64,000 bases of DNA from Hyphomicrobium_A sp963812795 (GCA_963812795.1 CAWEWG010000003.1:1-64000), one strand, 5' to 3'. Numbered from the stretch's first letter, positions 27,413 through 39,757 are shown. Program-made: numbers and translations. Notes: generated by a model not told the origin, from the letters alone.

Positions 27413-28363
27413 TCAGCCGAAGACGTAGTCGATGATGTAGGTGCGCGCCTCGGGGCTGAGGCCGGGCGGCGGCTTGACGAATTGCGCCTTGTGGATGGCG
27501 TTGACGGCCGCGTCGTCCATCGCCTTGTTGCCACTGGAATGCAGCACGCGCACGTAGAGCAGGTCACCCTGCTGGGTGATCTGGAAGGTGACGAGCACGC
27601 GACCCCACAGAGCGAATGGTCCGGGGCGCGTTTTCAACAGCGCGGCAATGACGCTGCGCGAGAACTCGTCGGATTTGCCGCTGGCGCCGGTGCCGCGCAC
27701 CTGCATGCCGCCGCCCGAGTACATCGCCTGCTGCTGGCGTTGCGGCTTGCTCGGTTTGCGGTCGTAGTGCTCCTTGACCTTCGCCGAGAGATCGTCGGCC
27801 GCGGCGTCGACGAGGGCTTCCAGGTCGAGCGCCGGCTTGCCGGACTTCTCCTTCTCGGCCGGTTCCTCTTTCGGCTCTTCCTTCGGCGGCTCTTCGGTAG
27901 GCTGTTGCTGCGCCTCCACCTCCGGCTGCGGCAGCATCGCCTGCTGCTGCGGTTGCGGTGGCGCCGGATTGGGTGTCGGCCCCTGCTGCGTCCCGTCCTG
28001 CCACTTGGTGGTCTTGGAATTCTTGTCCGGATCGGGGACCAGCTCGACGCTGATCGAGGTCGAGTCCTGGCCGCGGCGCTCCTGCTCCTGGCGCGCCAAC
28101 TCTTGTTCGAGTGCAGAGAGGCCGCCAAGGCCCATCACATGCGCGGCGACGACGGCCACATACAGCAAGGTGACGACGACGGCGCTGGCCCACAGGGTGC
28201 GCTCGTTGTGCTCGGCGGTGGTGCGGATGCGCTGATCGCTATCGAGCACGCCAAAGAGGCCGCCAGACGCGTCGGCGCCGGCCGCCTCGTCAGGGGACGA
28301 GGCTTCCTTCGCCGTCGGAATCTCTCCCGCCAGCTCTGCCGCCAGTGCTGCGATCTCGGCCAT
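27413..28363 (-). CDS. TonB C-terminal domain protein
   Basis: 316 residues. Cytoplasmic N-terminal 55 residues, one membrane span at about 58-80, a periplasmic Gln/Pro/Glu-rich spacer (about 125-175), and a TonB-like C-terminal domain (about 235-316) with LLKTRPGPFALWGRVLVTFQ, then GNKAMDDAAVNAIHKAQFVK, ending YVFG. TonB proteins couple the proton gradient, through ExbB and ExbD, to outer-membrane transport. No exbB or exbD is next to it, so it may draw on partners elsewhere or serve another envelope function (TonB/TolA-like). Confidence 0.85.
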   Translation of the reverse strand: MAEIAALAAELAGEIPTAKEASSPDEAAGADASGGLFGVLDSDQRIRTTAEHNERTLWASAVVVTLLYVAVVAAHVMGLGGLSALEQELARQEQERRGQDSTSISVELVPDPDKNSKTTKWQDGTQQGPTPNPAPPQPQQQAMLPQPEVEAQQQPTEEPPKEEPKEEPAEKEKSGKPALDLEALVDAAADDLSAKVKEHYDRKPSKPQRQQQAMYSGGGMQVRGTGASGKSDEFSRSVIAALLKTRPGPFALWGRVLVTFQITQQGDLLYVRVLHSSGNKAMDDAAVNAIHKAQFVKPPPGLSPEARTYIIDYVFG

Positions 28364-28510
28364 GAACGGTTGCGAATCGGCTCTTGGTTGATGCTTCTAC
28401 TTTAACGCGTTGCGCCGCACACGCTTGCGGTTAATTGGCCACGCTGCTCATCGATTTACGCGCAGTTTCATCGCGCTCCGCCGCGCCGCGCGGGCCACCT
28501 GGACGCACAA

Positions 28511-28525
28511 GAACAAAAAGAGTAC
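28511..28525 (+). promoter_or_regulatory. Candidate LexA (SOS) box upstream of recA
   Basis: GAACAAAAAGAGTAC lies 51 nt before the recA start. The alphaproteobacterial LexA site is GTTC-N7-GTTC (GAAC-N7-GAAC on the other strand). Here the second half is GTAC, one mismatch, while GAACAAAA fits well. Position before recA supports it. Confidence 0.5.
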
Positions 28526-28575
28526 AGTCGAGTCGAAATTGAGAACATTGGGCGCTTGCCATATAGGTGAACGAC

Positions 28576-29721
28576 ATGACGAACCGGCCGGAATTCAAGG
28601 TCGTCGAGGGGGGAGCGGGGTCGATGGACAAGATGAAGGCGCTGGAGGCGGCGCTCTCCCAGATCGAGAAAATGCACGGCAAGGGCTCGATCATGCGCCT
28701 TGGCGCCAACGATCAGTCCATGGACGTGGAGGCTATCTCGACCGGCTCCCTCGGCCTCGACATCGCGCTCGGCATCGGCGGCCTGCCGCGCGGCCGGGTG
28801 GTCGAGATCTACGGCCCGGAGTCTTCCGGTAAAACGACACTCTCGCTGCAGGTCGTGGCCGAGGCCCAGAAGACGGGGGGCATCTGCGCCTTCGTCGACG
28901 CCGAGCACGCGCTCGATCCGGTCTACGCCAGGAAGCTCGGCGTCAAGGTCGAGGACCTGCTGATCTCGCAGCCCGATACCGGCGAGCAGGCGCTGGAGAT
29001 CGCCGACACGCTGGTGCGCTCCGGCGCCATCGACGTGCTCATCGTCGACTCCGTCGCCGCCCTGACGCCCAAGGCCGAGCTCGAAGGCGAGATGGGCGAC
29101 ATGCAACCCGGCATGCAGGCGCGACTGATGAGCAAGGCGCTGCGCAAGCTGACCGCCTCCATCTCCAAGTCGGGGACCATGGTGATCTTCATCAATCAGA
29201 TCCGCATGAAGATCGGCGTCATGTTCGGCAACCCGGAGACGACGACGGGCGGTAACGCGTTGAAGTTCTACGCTTCCGTGCGCCTCGACATCCGCCGCAT
29301 CGGCCAGATCAAGGACCGCGAGGAGGTGGTCGGCAACCAGACTCGCGTCAAGGTGGTCAAGAACAAGGTGGCGCCGCCGTTCAAGCAGGTCGAGTTCGAC
29401 ATCATGTACGGCGAGGGCATCTCCAAGATGGGCGAGCTCGTCGACCTGGGCTCGAAGGTCGGCATCGTCGAGAAATCCGGCGCCTGGTTCTCCTATGACG
29501 GCAACCGCATCGGCCAGGGCCGCGAGAACGCCAAGGCGTACCTCAAGGAGAACCCGAAGATCGCCGCCGCCGTCGAAAAGGCCATCCGCGCCAACGCCGG
29601 GCTGATCGTCGACAAGCTGCTGATCGAGGAACAGTCGGGCGCCGACGGCGAGGAGCCGGACGAGGACGGCGTGCTGCCCGACGACGAGGGCGCCAAGAAG
29701 CCCGCCCGCGCCAAACGGTGA
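28576..29721 (+). CDS. recA: Recombinase RecA
   Basis: 381 residues. RecA polymerises on single-stranded DNA, catalyses strand exchange and triggers LexA cleavage. Walker A GPESSGKTT and Walker B VLIVDSVAAL are seen, along with the loop regions GEMGDMQPGMQARLMSKALR and INQIRMKIGVMFGNPETTTG. The C-terminus is acidic (EEPDEDGVLPDDEG), as usual. Start ATG 28576 follows AGGTGA by 5 nt; a GTG at 28567 lies inside that ribosome site and is therefore rejected. A strong terminator follows 18 nt after the stop. Confidence 0.99.
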   Translation: MTNRPEFKVVEGGAGSMDKMKALEAALSQIEKMHGKGSIMRLGANDQSMDVEAISTGSLGLDIALGIGGLPRGRVVEIYGPESSGKTTLSLQVVAEAQKTGGICAFVDAEHALDPVYARKLGVKVEDLLISQPDTGEQALEIADTLVRSGAIDVLIVDSVAALTPKAELEGEMGDMQPGMQARLMSKALRKLTASISKSGTMVIFINQIRMKIGVMFGNPETTTGGNALKFYASVRLDIRRIGQIKDREEVVGNQTRVKVVKNKVAPPFKQVEFDIMYGEGISKMGELVDLGSKVGIVEKSGAWFSYDGNRIGQGRENAKAYLKENPKIAAAVEKAIRANAGLIVDKLLIEEQSGADGEEPDEDGVLPDDEGAKKPARAKR

Positions 29722-29739
29722 TCCGACAAGGTTGTGGCA

Positions 29740-29775
29740 ACGGCGTCGGCCTGGCGGTCCGGCGCCGTTTGTTTT
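29740..29775 (+). terminator. Rho-independent terminator after recA
   Basis: A 10-bp stem, ACGGCGTCGG (29740-29749) with CCGGCGCCGT (29759-29768), one G-T pair and a 9-nt loop, is followed by TTGTTTT. Confidence 0.85.
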
Positions 29776-29913
29776 GCGGTTGTCGGGTCTGAAGCGGTAG
29801 AAAGCGCCGCAGGCGCTTGACACAAAGGCACCCGATCCCCGACGGATAGGCCCCACGATCCGGCGCCGGCTCGATGCAGTCGGCGCCGCTGGCGTCTTTC
29901 CGAAAGCTGACCG

Positions 29914-32595
<2,682 letters not shown>

Positions 32596-32704
32596 CTTTC
32601 TGCCCGGTAGCGTCTCGCCCGCCTCATTGTCGGGAAGGTTCTGCTATTGATCGGTAGCCAGGCTTCGCGCGCTATTGGCGAGGATGCGACCGGCGGGGAA
32701 GAAG

Positions 32705-34498
32705 ATGACGGCGGAAGGCACGGATTTCACCATCTATCGCGAGGCGATGATTTTTCTCGCCACCGCCGCCGTGCTGGTGCCGATCGGCCAACGCTTCAAG
32801 CTCAGCCCTATCCTCGGTTTCCTCATCGCCGGCGCCGTGCTCGGCCCGCACGGTCTCGGCGCGCTAAAGGGGTTCCTTCCGTCCCTCGAGTGGGTGACGG
32901 TCTCCGAGGAGCGCGGTCTCGGCGCCATGGCCGAGCTCGGCGTCGTCTTTCTCCTCTTCATCATCGGTCTCGAGCTGTCGTTCAAGCGGCTGTTGACAAT
33001 GCGCCGGCTGGTATTCGGGCTCGGCACGCTGCAGGTCTCCATTTCGGCGGTGATCATCGGGCTCATCGCCGCGCTGTTTGGAGCCGGCGCCGGTGCCGCC
33101 GTGCTGATCGGCCTTTCTCTGGCGCTGTCCTCCACCGCCGTGGTCATCGAAGTGCTGTCGCGCGGTGGCCGGCTGAGCAGCAGCACGGGGCGCACCTCTT
33201 TCGCCATCCTGTTGCTGCAAGACCTGGCAGTCGTCCCGCTGCTGTTCCTCGTCAATATTCTAGGCCCCGAGAGCGAGGGTAACCTTCTCGTCGGCTTGGC
33301 GCAGGCTTTCGGCCAAGCGGTACTTGTCATCGGGCTGATCGCGCTGGTGGGCACGGCGCTGCTGCGCCCGATGTTCCGTTCAGTGGCCGCCGCCGGCTCG
33401 ACCGAGCTGTTCGTCGCCGCAGCGCTGTTCGTTGCCGTCGGCAGTGGTCTCGTCACTGCCGCCGCCGGCCTGTCGATGGCGTTGGGCGCTTTCGTCGCCG
33501 GCCTGCTGCTCGCCGAGACCGAGTACCACCGCGCCATCGAGGCGACGATCGAACCCTTCAAGGGGCTGCTGCTTGGCGTGTTCTTCTTCTCCGTTGGCAT
33601 GAGCCTCGACGTCGCCTACCTGTGGAACAACCCGCTACCGATCTTGCTCGGGCTGCTGGGTCTCATCGCCATCAAGTCGGGCGTGCTCGTGGTGCTGCTG
33701 CGCCTGTTCCGCGTCCCCTGGCCGGCGACCATCGAGACCTCGGCGCTGCTCGGGCCGGGCGGTGAGTTCGCCTTCATCGTCATCGGACTCGCTATCGCCA
33801 AGAAGATCGTCGAGCCCGGCATGGGCGAAGTGGTGCTGGCGCTCACCTCGTTCTCCATGGCCATGGTGCCGGCGCTCGACTACGTCGCCCGTCGCTGGTC
33901 GCATGACGTCGCTGCAAAGAAGCAGTCGGCCGATCCTGCGCTCAGCGTGCCGCCGCCGCAGGAGCGCGTCGATGCCATTGTCATCGGCTGCGGACGCGTC
34001 GGGCGTCTGGTATCGGAGATGCTGACCCGCCACAAGGTGAAGCACATAATCGTCGAGAAGGACCCCGCTGCCGTGACGCGGGGCCGCGAAGAAGGTTTCC
34101 CGGTCTACTTCGGCGACGCCAAGAACCCGCTATTCCTCAAACGCTGCGGCATGGACGAGGCGAAGGGCGTCGTCATTACCATCAACAAGCCGTCGGCCGT
34201 CACCGACATCGTCACCCGCTTGCGCGAATTGCGCGGCGACATCCTCATCGTCGCGCGCGCGCGCGATGCCGAGCACGCGCGGCAGCTCTACAAGCAGGCG
34301 GTTTCCGATGCCGTGCCGGAGACCATCGAGGCGAGCCTGCAGCTCTCCGAGGCCACGTTGGTCGGGCTGGGTGTTCCGGCCGGACCCGTCATCGCCTCGA
34401 TCCACGAAAAGCGCGATGAGTTCCGCGAGCAATTGCAGGGCGCCGCCGGCCGGCCGACGCGCGGCCTGCGCGCCAGCCAGCTCAAACGCAAGACGTAG
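32705..34498 (+). CDS. Kef-type cation/proton antiporter (CPA2) with RCK domain
   Basis: 597 residues. Twelve to thirteen membrane spans (about 12-400), with CPA2 hallmarks such as LGFLIAGAVLGPHGLG and LLFIIGLELSFKRL. The ion-binding region is GPGGEFAFIVIGLAIAK. The C-terminal TrkA-N/RCK nucleotide-binding domain begins at about 430 (DAIVIGCGRVGRLVSEML). A likely K+/H+ exchanger in the KefB/KefC/YbaL group; the exact gene cannot be assigned. There is no KefF/KefG partner beside it. Start ATG 32705 (MTAEGTDFTIYREAM) was chosen over 32675 because of the GGGGAAG just before it. Confidence 0.9.
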   Translation: MTAEGTDFTIYREAMIFLATAAVLVPIGQRFKLSPILGFLIAGAVLGPHGLGALKGFLPSLEWVTVSEERGLGAMAELGVVFLLFIIGLELSFKRLLTMRRLVFGLGTLQVSISAVIIGLIAALFGAGAGAAVLIGLSLALSSTAVVIEVLSRGGRLSSSTGRTSFAILLLQDLAVVPLLFLVNILGPESEGNLLVGLAQAFGQAVLVIGLIALVGTALLRPMFRSVAAAGSTELFVAAALFVAVGSGLVTAAAGLSMALGAFVAGLLLAETEYHRAIEATIEPFKGLLLGVFFFSVGMSLDVAYLWNNPLPILLGLLGLIAIKSGVLVVLLRLFRVPWPATIETSALLGPGGEFAFIVIGLAIAKKIVEPGMGEVVLALTSFSMAMVPALDYVARRWSHDVAAKKQSADPALSVPPPQERVDAIVIGCGRVGRLVSEMLTRHKVKHIIVEKDPAAVTRGREEGFPVYFGDAKNPLFLKRCGMDEAKGVVITINKPSAVTDIVTRLRELRGDILIVARARDAEHARQLYKQAVSDAVPETIEASLQLSEATLVGLGVPAGPVIASIHEKRDEFREQLQGAAGRPTRGLRASQLKRKT

Positions 34499-34617
34499 TA
34501 AACGCAGACTAGAGCCTGGCCGAGAGCCATGCGGGCGCCAGCAACTCAGATTGCCGCTTTTCCCTCGCGTGGTATGGATCGGAGAACGGCAAAAACTGAC
34601 CACGGGGATTTTCTCAC

Positions 34618-35112
34618 ATGCGTCCGGCCCATCGTTCGAACACTCGTTACCGTCTCGCCATCGGAACCGGCCTCATCGCCGCCGCTTTGGCCATGGCGTT
34701 GCCGGCACGCGCCGCGCACATCGAGATCGGCTTCCTGACCTGCAAGGTCGCCGGCGGCATCGGCTTCGTGTTCGGCTCCAGCAAGGAGCTCGAGTGCACC
34801 TTCAAGGGCCCGCACGGGTCGGAGCAATACCACGGCTCCATCGATCGCTTCGGCATCGACCTTGGCTTCACCGACGGCGGTAAGATCGTGTGGACCGTGC
34901 TGGCGCCTTCCAAGGACGTGCCCTCGGGCGCGCTGGCCGGCGGCTACGCCGGCGTGTCGGCGGAAGCGACGGCAGGCCTCGGCATCGGCGCCAACGCACT
35001 GCTCGGCGGCTCGAACAAGTCGATCGCGCTGCAGCCGCTGAGCGTGCAGGGGCAGGAAGGTCTCAACATCGCCGTCGGCGTTGCCGAGCTGCGCCTCAGC
35101 CCGGGCCGCTAG
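34618..35112 (+). CDS. DUF992 family exported protein
   Basis: 164 residues, with a signal peptide (about 1-33, cleavage after ARA). The mature part opens HIEIGFLTCKVAGGIGFVFG and contains LECTFKGPHG, matching the DUF992 family of small Rhizobiales periplasmic proteins. Paired cysteines (TCK and ECT) could form a disulfide. The glycine-rich region, GGYAGVSAEATAGLGIGANA, is typical. Function is unknown for the family. It stands alone with its own upstream gap of 119 nt. Confidence 0.85.
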   Translation: MRPAHRSNTRYRLAIGTGLIAAALAMALPARAAHIEIGFLTCKVAGGIGFVFGSSKELECTFKGPHGSEQYHGSIDRFGIDLGFTDGGKIVWTVLAPSKDVPSGALAGGYAGVSAEATAGLGIGANALLGGSNKSIALQPLSVQGQEGLNIAVGVAELRLSPGR

Positions 35113-35120
35113 TGCGCGTC

Positions 35121-35423
35121 ATGCGCGTGGCGGCGGGAGGCTCTTTGGCTGACTTCGTACGACGCCATCCGCTGATCGCGTATTTTGTGCTCGCCTACGC
35201 CGGCAGCTGGCTGGTGTGGGCGTTCTACGTGCTCTCGCTGGATGGGCTCGCGCTGCTCCCGTTCCACGCACCGGCGAGCTACCTCTTTATCATTGGGCTC
35301 GGCACGTTCACCGGCCCCACCGTAGCGGCATTCACCGTTACGGCGCTCACCGAGGGACGCGCCGGCGTCGACCGGCTGGCCGCCCGCATTGAGCTCACCA
35401 CTTTGCCGTGCCCCAATCGATAG
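35121..35423 (+). pseudogene. CPBP-type membrane protease, N-terminal fragment
   Basis: 100-codon frame that starts like a CAAX-protease/bacteriocin-processing (CPBP) membrane protein: FVRRHPLIAYFVLAYAGSWL, then YLFIIGLGTFTGPTVAAF and GRAGVDRLAAR. Family members are about 250-300 residues and carry the EExxxR and H motifs further on. These are absent because the sequence runs into the 3' end of the DUF4241 gene on the other strand. It looks truncated by a deletion. It could still be transcribed with the DUF992 gene, whose stop is 8 nt upstream. Confidence 0.55.
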
Positions 35424-36162
35424 TTTCGAAATCCGTCACCAGCGCTGCAACGTTTCCGTCGGCGTCATAGCCGAACCATGACGCATAGAACCCATCGCCC
35501 CAGCCGCTGCCGAACATGATGGCGTTGGCCTCGCCGAGCGGCAGGTCCAGCAGGAAAAAATACGGGCCGACGACTTTCGGTCCGTTGTCTTCGCCCTCGG
35601 TCTGCCAGGCCTCCCAGGCTTCCGGATTGGCCCTGAGGAGATCCGCCGCTGCTTTGCCAGCCGCAGGATCGAAGAACGAGCCGGTGCCGGCGTCGACGCC
35701 GTATCCGAAGATATGACCTTCTTCGAGCGAGCTCAGGTTCTGTCCGTCGGGCACCGCCATCGACCAGCGCGCGATCCGTGCTTGTTTGAAATCGACACGC
35801 GCGAAAGCGACGCGAAGCCCTCCGGACGGAAAGCTCGCGACCGCCAGTCGCACGGGAAACGCGCCGGTCGAAGTCGGTTGCGTAAACGGTTTGGCGTCGC
35901 TGAGCGCGATGAACGGGTCGGCGGCGCAGATGCGGCCGCTCGGAAGCTTGAGCGAGCCGGCCTCGACGACCTTGAATAGAACGGTCTCGACGCGCGTCTC
36001 GCCTTGGAACTCGGTCCTGGTCTCGACCGAAAAGCCGCGCGCGAACGCCTTCTCGAACGCCGCGGCATAGGTCGGAGGCTCCCCGGGTTCCGCGGATGCG
36101 CGCGCCGGTGCAAACAGCCCAAGAACCGCGGCGGCGATGGCAGAGAGAGCTCGCTGCAGCAT
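35395..36162 (-). CDS. DUF4241 family exported protein
   Basis: 255 residues. Signal peptide MLQRALSAIAAAVLGLFAPA with cleavage near ASA (about 24). The mature part has the DUF4241 pattern: LKLPSGRICAADPF, FGYGVDAGTGSFFDP and MFGSGWGDGFYASWFGYDAD, followed by VTDFE. Family function is unknown, though relatives include immunity-like and lipoprotein forms. Its ATG overlaps the icd stop (TAATG at 36160-36164), so it is probably translated from the icd transcript. The 3' end overlaps the CPBP fragment by 29 nt. Confidence 0.8.
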   Translation of the reverse strand: MLQRALSAIAAAVLGLFAPARASAEPGEPPTYAAAFEKAFARGFSVETRTEFQGETRVETVLFKVVEAGSLKLPSGRICAADPFIALSDAKPFTQPTSTGAFPVRLAVASFPSGGLRVAFARVDFKQARIARWSMAVPDGQNLSSLEEGHIFGYGVDAGTGSFFDPAAGKAAADLLRANPEAWEAWQTEGEDNGPKVVGPYFFLLDLPLGEANAIMFGSGWGDGFYASWFGYDADGNVAALVTDFETIDWGTAKW

Positions 36163-37383
36163 TACGCGGCCTTGGTCATCTCGGCCTTGAGGTTGTGGTC
36201 GATCCTGTCGAGGAAGCCGGTGGTCGACAGCCACTTCTGCTTGTCGCCGACGAGCAGCGCCAGATCCTTGGTCATGTGGCCGCTCTCGACCGTGCGGATG
36301 CACACCCGCTCCAACGCCGAAGCGAACTCGGCCAGCGCCGCATTGCCGTCGAGCTTGGCGCGGTGCGCCATGGCCCGTGTCCAGGCGAAGATCGAGGCGA
36401 TGGCGTTGGTCGAGGTCTCCTTGCCCTTTTGATGCTCGCGGTAGTGGCGGGTGACGGTGCCGTGTGCCGCTTCCGCCTCGACCGTCTTGCCGTCCGGTGT
36501 CATCAGCACGGACGTCATCAGCCCGAGTGAGCCGAAGCCCTGCGCGACGATGTCCGACTGCACGTCGCCGTCGTAGTTCTTGCACGCCCACACGTAGCCG
36601 CCCGACCACTTCAAGGCGGAAGCGACCATGTCGTCGATCAGCCGGTGTTCGTAGGTGAGCTTGCTTCTTGTCGAACTCGGCCTTGAACTCGGCGTCGAAC
36701 ACTTCCTGGAACAGATCCTTGAAGCGGCCGTCGTAGGCCTTGAGGATGGTGTTCTTGGTCGACAGGTAGGCGGGGTAGTTGCGATTGAGCGCATAGTTGA
36801 AGGTGGCGCGCGCGAACTCGCGGATGGAATCATCGAGATTGTACATCGCCATGGCGACGCCCGAGCCCGGCGACTTGAACACCTCGCGCTCGATGACCTC
36901 GCCGTCCTCGCCGACGAACTTGATGGTCAGCGTGCCCTTGCCGGGGAAGCGGAAGTCGGTGGCGCGGTACTGGTCGCCGTAGGCGTGGCGGCCGATGACG
37001 ATGGGCTGCGTCCAACCGGGCACCAGGCGCGGCACGTTGCGGCAGATGATCGGCTCGCGGAAAATGACGCCGCCGAGGATGTTGCGGATAGTGCCGTTGG
37101 GGCTCTTCCACATCTCCTTCAGATTGAACTCTTTGACGCGCGCCTCGTCCGGCGTGATGGTCGCGCACTTGACGCCGACGCCGTGCTTCTTGATGGCGTT
37201 GGCCGCGTCGATGGTGACCTGGTCGCTCGTGGCGTCGCGGTTTTCGACCGAAAGGTCGTAGTATTCGAGGTTCACATCCAGATAGGGATGGATCAGCTTG
37301 TCCTTGATCAGCTTCCAGATGATGCGGGTCATCTCGTCGCCGTCGAGCTCGACGACGGTTCCGGTCACCTTGATCTTTTGCAT
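36162..37383 (-). CDS. icd: NADP-dependent isocitrate dehydrogenase (one frameshift)
   Basis: Converts isocitrate to 2-oxoglutarate with NADPH formation in the TCA cycle. The N-terminal part reads MQKIKVTGTVVELDGDEMTR, then DLSVENRDATSDQVTIDAAN and EPIICRNVPRLVPGW, matching the eukaryote-like ICD found in Alphaproteobacteria. The frame breaks at an extra base at 36663 (coding strand AAGAAGCAAGCTC). Removing it gives EFDKKKLTYEHRLIDDM and joins to the C-terminal part, ending LDRIDHNLKAEMTKAA, for 406 residues, the normal length. As a central enzyme it is unlikely to be truly broken. Translationally coupled to the DUF4241 gene downstream. Confidence 0.93.
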
Positions 37384-37442
37384 TTAGGCCTCAAGAAAGG
37401 GGCGCGACTTCGCTTCCCCGGAACCATATCCGCGGTGTTGCG

Positions 37443-38732
37443 ATGCAACAAGAGAGCAAAGGCGCCGCAGTGAACCTGACCGTCAGCGTAGGAATGGATG
37501 CCGAAGGGCGCCGCGTTCCGCGCGTCCTCGCCAGCGCCACGTCCGTCGCCGAGATCGTACACGCCTGCCATGAGCGCACGATCGACGTGGCACTGGGCGA
37601 GCTGGCGATGCCCGGGCTCGACCGAGGAACGCTCGAGCCGGTCCTCACCTATTGCGCCGAGTTGGGCTGCGAGGCGGACAGCGCCACGTGTCCGGGCTGC
37701 AAGCGGCGCACCGAGGCGCTCGGCATCCACTCGCTCGACGACTTCATCGCCCGCCACAAGGAAATCGTCGTCGGCGACGGCGCCGTGCGCCTCGTCGGGA
37801 AGGGCGAAGGCACGCTGCACACGCCGGCGCTCGCTGCGCTGGAGAAGACGTGGTCGGGCGAGAACTACTGGTTCTGGGCGCGGCGCGTGCTGCGCAAGCT
37901 GCGCCATGGCATTCGCCGGGCCAATATCCAGGGCCGCGCGTTCGCCGACCTGGGCGAGACGCCATCGGTCATGCTGATGGAGCCGCAGCTACCCGACAAT
38001 ATCGGCATGGTGGCGCGCGCCATGGCCAATTTCGGGCTCGACGACCTGCGCCTCATCGCGCCGCGCGACGGCTGGCCGAACGAGAAGGCGCGCATCGCCG
38101 CGTCCGGCGCCAACTACATCATCGACGATGCGAGCGCCTTCCAAACTCTCGATGCCGCGATCGCCGACTGCAACTGGCTGGCCGCCACCACCGCGCGCCA
38201 GCGCGACCTGCGCAAGCCGGTCCTGACCCCTATCGAGGCGGTGGCGGAGATGCGCCGGCGCATCGCTGCCGGGGAGCGCTGCGGGGTGTTGTTCGGGCGC
38301 GAGCGCAGCGGGCTGGAGACGCTGGAGGTCGCCAACGCCGACGCGCTAATCATGATTCCGGTAAATTCTCGTTTCGCTTCGCTAAACTTGGCCCAGGCCG
38401 TGTTGATCCTCGGATACGAGTGGATGCGTGGCAGCGATGCCCAGAGCCTCGGCCGGGTAACCACATACGAGAAGCCGCTCGAGGGCGGTCTCTACATGGG
38501 CGACGACCGGCCGGCGACAAAGGAGGAGCTGCTCGGATTCTTCAATCATATCGAGGGCGAGCTGGAGCGGCTGGGCTTTTTCAACCCGCCCCAGAGGCGC
38601 GCCACGGTGGTGCGCAATCTACGCACCATGTTCTCGCGTATGAGCCCCACGGAGCAGGAGGTGCGCACCCTGCGTGGTATTGTTGCCACGCTGGCGAAAG
38701 GCAAGGGAAATGCCCGCAAGCCGTCCAACTGA
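37443..38732 (+). CDS. TrmH/TrmJ-family RNA methyltransferase with N-terminal Cys-rich domain
   Basis: 429 residues. The C-terminal part (from about 175) is a SPOUT methyltransferase of the TrmJ group: PSVMLMEPQLPDNIGMVARA, then MANFGLDDLRLIAPRDGWP, with the trefoil-knot SAM site in GVLFGRERSGL and VNSRFASLNLAQAVLILGYE. TrmJ 2'-O-methylates position 32 of some tRNAs. The first 165 residues are a separate domain with a Cys cluster (C-x4-C-x6-C-x2-C in the segment around residues 72-87, CAELGC and CPGC), suggesting metal binding, and GENYWFWARRVLRKLR near its end. Either this is a natural fusion or two genes are joined here by a sequence error. Divergent from icd across 59 nt. Confidence 0.85.
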   Translation: MQQESKGAAVNLTVSVGMDAEGRRVPRVLASATSVAEIVHACHERTIDVALGELAMPGLDRGTLEPVLTYCAELGCEADSATCPGCKRRTEALGIHSLDDFIARHKEIVVGDGAVRLVGKGEGTLHTPALAALEKTWSGENYWFWARRVLRKLRHGIRRANIQGRAFADLGETPSVMLMEPQLPDNIGMVARAMANFGLDDLRLIAPRDGWPNEKARIAASGANYIIDDASAFQTLDAAIADCNWLAATTARQRDLRKPVLTPIEAVAEMRRRIAAGERCGVLFGRERSGLETLEVANADALIMIPVNSRFASLNLAQAVLILGYEWMRGSDAQSLGRVTTYEKPLEGGLYMGDDRPATKEELLGFFNHIEGELERLGFFNPPQRRATVVRNLRTMFSRMSPTEQEVRTLRGIVATLAKGKGNARKPSN

Positions 38733-38870
38733 CTGCCATTATCTGGCCAAGTTTTCAGCCGAGCGATGCCGCTCCCAACGAGCCGGATTAGCGCTCTTCA
38801 TCGCGCGGCAAACGCGGCGAGAAGCAACGGTAACAACATAACCCAGGGACAGCTTCAGGAGATGCGGATC

Positions 38871-39533
38871 ATGAAATGGGCGGGGAGGGGTTGGGCGTGC
38901 GCGGTGGTGATGACCGCCACTGTGGCGGCAGCGCCCGCTGTCGCGCAGGAGCTCAGCGAAAAGGCGACGCTGACGTTCATGGAATACGCGTGGGCGTTGA
39001 CGCCGGAGCGCTTCACCAAGCCCAACGGCGAAACCATCATCATCGACAAGTCGAAACGCACTGAAATCACGATACCGCTCGATGTCGCGCGCGACATCAT
39101 TCGCGCCGGTCGTCTGTCGGCGCATGCACAGGCGTGCGGCCTGGCGCAAGAGCAGGGCGAGAACCATTCTTCGCTGATGCGTCGTCAATCGCTCAGCAAG
39201 AAGTGGACGCCGCAGCAGATGGTCTACATCAACCAGCTCCACCTGACGGTGGTGATGCTGCTCACCGGCCGCATCAAGCTGGTTGAGAAGCCGGATGACA
39301 AGGGCGGCAAGGCCCCCGACAAGGAAGTCGTGGTCGCGCAGGAGCCTGAGAAGGCGGCGCAGACCTGCACCGCCGAGCAGAAGGCCAAGGTGAAGGAGCT
39401 GATCGCGGCCTACGTGAAGACGGGCCCGCTCGCCGCCAACAACCCGCCGCCGGCCGCCGGCGCGGCCCCGGCTGCGGCACCGGCACCTCAGGCAGGAGCT
39501 GCGCCCGTCGAAAAGGCGCCGCCGGCCAAGTAG
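38871..39533 (+). CDS. Putative periplasmic protein of unknown function
   Basis: 220 residues. Signal peptide MKWAGRGWACAVVMTATVAA with cleavage near VAQ (about 28). A helical mature domain contains MEYAWALTPERFTKPNGETI, one Cys pair (QACGLA and QTCTAE) and LSKKWTPQQMVYINQLHLTV. The tail (about 185-220) is Pro/Ala-rich and probably disordered. I recognise no named family. Start ATG 38871 was chosen because GGAG lies about 10 nt upstream; ATG 38862 would sit almost on it. A strong terminator follows 71 nt after the stop. Confidence 0.75.
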   Translation: MKWAGRGWACAVVMTATVAAAPAVAQELSEKATLTFMEYAWALTPERFTKPNGETIIIDKSKRTEITIPLDVARDIIRAGRLSAHAQACGLAQEQGENHSSLMRRQSLSKKWTPQQMVYINQLHLTVVMLLTGRIKLVEKPDDKGGKAPDKEVVVAQEPEKAAQTCTAEQKAKVKELIAAYVKTGPLAANNPPPAAGAAPAAAPAPQAGAAPVEKAPPAK

Positions 39534-39604
39534 CGGTCCGACCAAGTTGGGTTGGATCGCGGCCTTGGTTGACGTAGAGGCCGGCAATCGCTATTAGCCA
39601 CCCC

Positions 39605-39640
39605 ACGCGGGCCATACGTGCATGGCCCGCGTTTTAATTG
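39605..39640 (+). terminator. Rho-independent terminator before rpsD
   Basis: Perfect 11-bp stem ACGCGGGCCAT (39605-39615) with ATGGCCCGCGT (39622-39632), a 6-nt loop, then TTTTAATT. It ends the upstream gene, or could act as an attenuator in the rpsD leader. Confidence 0.88.
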
Positions 39641-39757
39641 CGCACCCGCGGCAGCACCCATTTGCGGCGCGGCCTGTCGGCTCCGAAGGGCTTTGCGGCC
39701 CCGGCGGGCAGAGGAGGGGGCGCTCCAAACACAACAAGCAATTGGAGTGCTGTTACC

